Shown here piece by piece: positions 60,441 through 64,000 of a DNA stretch of 64,000 nucleotides (position 1 is the first letter of the stretch; each line of letters opens with the position of its first letter). Where the stretch lies: NCBI GenBank assembly GCA_022695795.1, contig MU404055.1, positions 124,001 through 188,000 on the forward strand, in the 5' to 3' direction. Origin of the DNA: Biscogniauxia marginata (lineage: Eukaryota > Ascomycota > Sordariomycetes > Xylariales > Xylariaceae). The position numbers and the translations under genes were made by a program. The notes under the pieces were generated by a model. The model had not been told where the DNA came from, did no database searches, and saw only the letters and a list, made by a program, of their open reading frames with translations.

Positions 60441-61445
60441 TCATTCCCTCCCGTTCCTGCGGTACTCCCCGAACCCGGTCGGCGATCGATCGATATCGAC
60501 GACCTTCAGCATGCGGACCGGCCGCGGCAGGTTCGTCAGCGTCTGCTGGAACGACAGCGCCGCCCGCGCGTACACCATGTGGTTGCTAGCGAGGCCGACC
60601 TTCTTAAGGTAATCGACGTAGGGCACGAACCCGAAGGGGCCCCTCTTCAGCCCTCCCGCTCCCACTTCCACTCCCGCCCCCGCTCCCGCTCCCGCCGTAG
60701 TCCGAGTCTGCTGCTGCTTCTGCTGCTGCTGCTGATGTAGTTGCGGAGGCACCAGCACGATGAACAGGTCCTCGAGCGCGGTCAGGCCCTCGAGCACCTC
60801 GCGGATGAACTGCGAGGGGCCGAACGGGATGGGCCGGCACGAGCCGTCCTCGAAGTGGCTCTCGGGCACGAGCAGCGCGAGCCGCCTCACGCGCGCGCGC
60901 CAGGCCACGTAGCGCAGGGACCAGAAGGCCTGCTCGGCGTTGGGCACCGACAGGTACAGCAGGTCGTGGCGCCAGTCGACGTGGACGGGGCGGGCGGCCG
61001 CGCGCCAGGCCCCGAAGTGCGGGATCGCCGCCTCGGCCTCGGTCTGGCCCTCGGACAGGGTCTCGCCGTCGCCGAGCGCGCGCCGCTCCACGTACGGCTT
61101 GACGAGGTTCCAGGCGAGGTCGACGGGCTCGCTGGGGCGCTGCTGCTGGTGCTGGTGCTGCTGGTGCTGCTGTTGGTGCTGCCGGAGCAGCCGTGCCCGG
61201 ACCGCCTGCGCCTCGCGGTTCGGCACCGGCGTCGGCCCGCCCTCAACCACCTGGTTCGTCCCCGCGTCGACGACGGTGCAGTTGAAGAGCAGCACCTCGC
61301 GGGGTGGGAGGCGGCCCAAGCTCTCCGGCGCCGGGTGCACTACGTGGATGCGCGGGCTGAGGAAGTGGTGCTCCCAGATCAGAAGGCGCAGTTCCAAGGG
61401 CAGGCTTTTGAAGCAGGTGAAAGTAGAAGGGCTGGATGATGACAT
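60441..61445 (-). CDS. 2EXR (F-box-like) domain protein with Gln/His runs
   Basis: Single-exon 334-aa protein. The N-terminus (FTCFKSLPLELRLLIWEHHFLSPRIHVV) is the 2EXR signature. The Cys-plus-Arg-rich recognition core expected for the family (SLRYVAWRARVRRLALLVPE) follows. Two low-complexity tracts, a Gln/His run ([13 protein letters not shown]) and a QQQQQKQQQ run, interrupt it, and a Gly/Ala-Gly/Val stretch follows. The end is basic (FGEYRRNGRE). It is a second member of the family in the window; the one at 15318 lacks the Gln tracts. Role unknown beyond a possible adaptor. Confidence 0.85.
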   Translation of the reverse strand: MSSSSPSTFTCFKSLPLELRLLIWEHHFLSPRIHVVHPAPESLGRLPPREVLLFNCTVVDAGTNQVVEGGPTPVPNREAQAVRARLLRQHQQQHQQHQHQQQRPSEPVDLAWNLVKPYVERRALGDGETLSEGQTEAEAAIPHFGAWRAAARPVHVDWRHDLLYLSVPNAEQAFWSLRYVAWRARVRRLALLVPESHFEDGSCRPIPFGPSQFIREVLEGLTALEDLFIVLVPPQLHQQQQQKQQQTRTTAGAGAGAGVEVGAGGLKRGPFGFVPYVDYLKKVGLASNHMVYARAALSFQQTLTNLPRPVRMLKVVDIDRSPTGFGEYRRNGRE

Positions 61446-62231
61446 TCTCTCTTTCTTTCCTTTTTCTTTTTCTGTTCTGGGTTCGCAGCCTTGGTTATTG
61501 GTGTTTTTTCATGATCCAATGACGTATATGTTTAACCGGGGTGCATAGTCTTGACAAGAATCAAGACTAAAAGAATTGTCGTTCGTGCAAGGATTTTTTT
61601 TGCGGCTGATTTTGATACGAATACCAAGGCCAAGGTAAAGGTCGAGAGAGAGTGTGAAGTAAGACGATGACAAAGCGAAACTTCGACGTGGACGAAGTGG
61701 GGGGAGGCTTTGAAAACGAGGATGAGAACGAGACAGTACCAAGATTAGTATATACACGGTATGGGTTGCCTTGTGCATTCCAAATAGACACGTGCACAGC
61801 CCCCTATTCACACTGTAGATCATGAAATAATAATCAGTGAGACAAAGAGTGATGAATGCAACAGATACAAAAGCAAAGTCGTCCACAATTAGGACTACTA
61901 GGCTATATACGACATGCCAGCCCAAGAGGTATCATGGATTAAATACTGAGCAGTATCGCTGTGATTCCAGCGCAAGTATTACGTTGGTCACACATGATTC
62001 TGGTCTTGTTGGAAGGCTACCTCTATAGAGGAATTTATTCCTTCAACATGCCAGTTGTATGGAAGCCGTATCACGCCAGCTGAAATGCAAACCCATCAGT
62101 CCAGCAATGCCGCGCCTGTATGGTAATCTCTAGTGATGAGGTCTTGTTTATCATCCACCTCTCTCCGCCAGTCTAGAGAGTCACGATGCCAACAGTCATT
62201 CCCTCCGCCCCTGTTCCCAAGAAACCCTACT
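61446..62231. other. Intergenic region
   Basis: Roughly 800 bases between the 2EXR start and the rpl23 stop, both on the minus strand. Holds the 2EXR promoter and the rpl23 3' end. No gene seen. Confidence 0.5.
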
Positions 62232-63905
62232 TTACATGACAACACCCGAGTTGGAGGCAATACGCTATGACCGTATAGTCAGTAATAATCCCCACATTAA
62301 CAGGAGCGAAGATAAATCCCATAGGAAGTCAGAAATGCCAATCGAAGTTTGCGTCTTCAAGAACAACACCATGAAGTAAGGACGTTGGTGGGATTTCAAC
62401 ATAGAAACATGTTGAACTCATTAAAAGTGGATAATTGGAGAAAAACGGGCACGTACCGGCCACAGCTCTGCGGCTTCCTAGTCATGAGTGTTAGTATTTG
62501 CTTAGAAATAGTACTTGGTATTTAGGAAGTTTGGGGTAAAATAGGGGGCGATGAGCGAGGATAAGTACAGGCTCGAGACACCTTTCGTAAGGAATGAAGC
62601 GACTAAAAAACGTACCTTTCCAACGGGTCCAGTAATAGCAGAGCCCTTCATTTCACCCTTGGGGTTCACAATCTATCCTCTGTCAGCACGAGGACATTGA
62701 ATTTGGGAATAGTAATCTATCAACGCAGACGTGCACTTCACAGCCTTATGGCCGTGTACTAGTCCGAGTTGCATGACTTGTGCATAACTTACCACACCAG
62801 CGTTGTCCTCGAAGTAGAGGAATACACCGTCGTTACGCTTCCATGGCTTGGACTACGAATTGGTAAGCTCCGTTCGACGCCGGACAGGGATGGTAGCGAA
62901 TTACCTGGCGAACAATAACGGCAGGGTGAACCTTCTTTCGCAGTTCCGGCTTGCCCTATAACAGACAGTCAGTATCTTCGGTATTGCGTAGGGAGTGGAC
63001 CAAGCCCCCGTAGCAGGTAAAGGATTCCCTACCTTCTTGACTGTCGCCATCACCATGTCGCTAGCTGGGGTTAGCGATTTCTCTAGAATGGCATTGGCAT
63101 GATGCGACTAAAGGCACAGGGGAAAGCCGTGATTCGAATGCAGGCCCGTGAGCACCCAACCCCCATCTCAGGGGTAAATACATGTTCGAGTTATATAGGC
63201 ACACATGAAAGAAGGTCACGAGATGAAGAACACGTACCCAACACCTTTGCGACGTCAGCATTTTGTTCGGGGAAAATACACAGGATCTTCAAGAACTTAC
63301 CTCCAGCAGGCAACCGGTTGAGACGGGCACCGATTCCCTTGACGGAAATAATGTATAGGTTACGGGCACCGGAGTTGTCTGCCTGTATGAAAGTCAATAT
63401 TCCCATGCCGACCCTAGGATGCTCCCGAGAGCCGTCGCTCAACAAAATCCCCTGGAGTGTTCTATACGGGAGATCGTCGGGAATATCGAACGTCACGTAC
63501 GCAGTTCATGATCGCGCCCCTGCCCGCCTTCGTCAGTCATTTTCACCGTCTTGTAAACTCGAAAACGCGCGTCCGAGCGATTCATATCGTGGTCTGCAGC
63601 GTTCGGGTTCGGGGGAGACACGTACACGGGAAGAGCCAGGGTCATCTTCAACTTGCCACCAGGGGCACCACGCCTGTTGCAGACCGCCTATCAGCCAGAA
63701 TTCTCCTTATTGCACTCGAATTGCCCGGATTTTCCAGCCCCAACTACAGCCAGGTTCGTCTCAGCGTGGCCGTTGTTGGATACTTTCGTCCCGCCCGGCG
63801 ATTGGCATTTCATTTTCCCTTCGCAACTTTTCCAACCAGCCCGAACAAAAAGAAAACCCCCCAAGAATCAGCTGCGAGGAAGCTGACTTACGAGATTTTG
63901 GCCAT
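62232..63905 (-). CDS. rpl23: 60S ribosomal protein L23 (uL14)
   Basis: Large-subunit ribosomal protein uL14, which sits at the subunit interface. Eleven exons: 63905-63892, 63673-63626, 63519-63501, 63382-63301, 63244-63238, 63060-63033, 62955-62905, 62852-62793, 62672-62616, 62477-62457, 62264-62232. They give 139 aa, the family length. Every junction is GT-AG and in frame. Conserved text: [93 protein letters not shown] and the terminal [10 protein letters not shown]. Exon 5 is only 7 bases and codes the GVG segment; skipping it breaks the frame. Where many homologues have KECADLWP this copy reads KEAAELWP. The promoter lies beyond 63905. Confidence 0.95.
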
Positions 63906-64000
63906 TGTATCTTTTCACGATCGTTTGCGCTCGGGGGAGATACGGTGTCGAGTCGAGGGTCTGAATATCGTCGGATGCGATCGCTGTTGCGGATTGTCGG
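63906..64000 (-). promoter_or_regulatory. rpl23 5' flank
   Basis: Last 95 bases of the window: 5' leader and proximal promoter of rpl23 (start context GATACAATGGCC). No specific motif is claimed. Confidence 0.4.

Noticed and set aside
62265..63891. Intronic snoRNAs in rpl23
   Set aside because: The larger introns (1, 5, 8, 9 and 10) were read for C (RTGATGA) and D (CTGA) boxes in proper order; only isolated CTGA words were found.

Overview
This window is nuclear DNA from a filamentous ascomycete (Pezizomycotina; Sordariomycetes is the best guess). The evidence is many genes with short GT-AG introns (mostly 47-230 bases), lineage-typical families (2EXR/F-box-like proteins, Dal5- and Liz1-type MFS transporters, fungal kinase-like proteins), and long gene-poor AT-rich stretches with signs of repeat decay. 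All gene models were spliced by hand; reading-frame continuity and family motifs were used to choose splice sites. Assigning the order or genus would need a database search.

Layout. 0-2.6 kb: a divergent housekeeping pair, vfa1 (ESCRT/Vps4 partner, minus) and rtt106 (histone chaperone, plus). 4.4-9.2 kb: a secreted pepsin-fold protein that has lost its catalytic motifs, then a cytochrome P450. 9.2-15.3 kb: gene-poor, with an AT-rich block, a Pol III-box relic and decayed coding sequence, plus one orphan acidic tail-anchored ORF. 15.3-20 kb: a 2EXR protein, a Dal5-like MFS carrier, and a divergently transcribed alpha/beta hydrolase carrying a frameshift. 20.7-25 kb: a broken kinase-like gene and a remnant of an SMP-30-like beta-propeller gene. 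25.8-37.3 kb: a steroid-5-alpha-reductase-domain enzyme, a MINDY deubiquitinase with a CAAX end, a Cys/His tandem-repeat protein with about 16 repeats, and a Tbf1/TRF telomere-repeat factor. 39.5-46 kb: two coiled-coil proteins separated by 5 kb without a recognisable gene. 49.9-51.7 kb: an aldehyde dehydrogenase. 54.7-59.4 kb: a divergent FAD-dependent amine/amino-acid oxidoreductase and a Liz1-like MFS carrier, the only pair here that looks like a possible uptake-and-oxidation unit. 60.4-64 kb: a polyQ 2EXR protein and the ribosomal protein gene rpl23.

No biosynthetic cluster, CRISPR array, intact transposon or complete tRNA was seen. The most notable observations are the extensive C-x2-H-x-C repeat protein, the catalytically degenerate pepsin-like protein, an 11-exon rpl23 gene with a 7-base microexon, a 9-base microexon in an MFS gene, three introns that seem to need GC-AG splicing, and two CGA-to-TGA-like stop codons in the kinase-like pseudogene.
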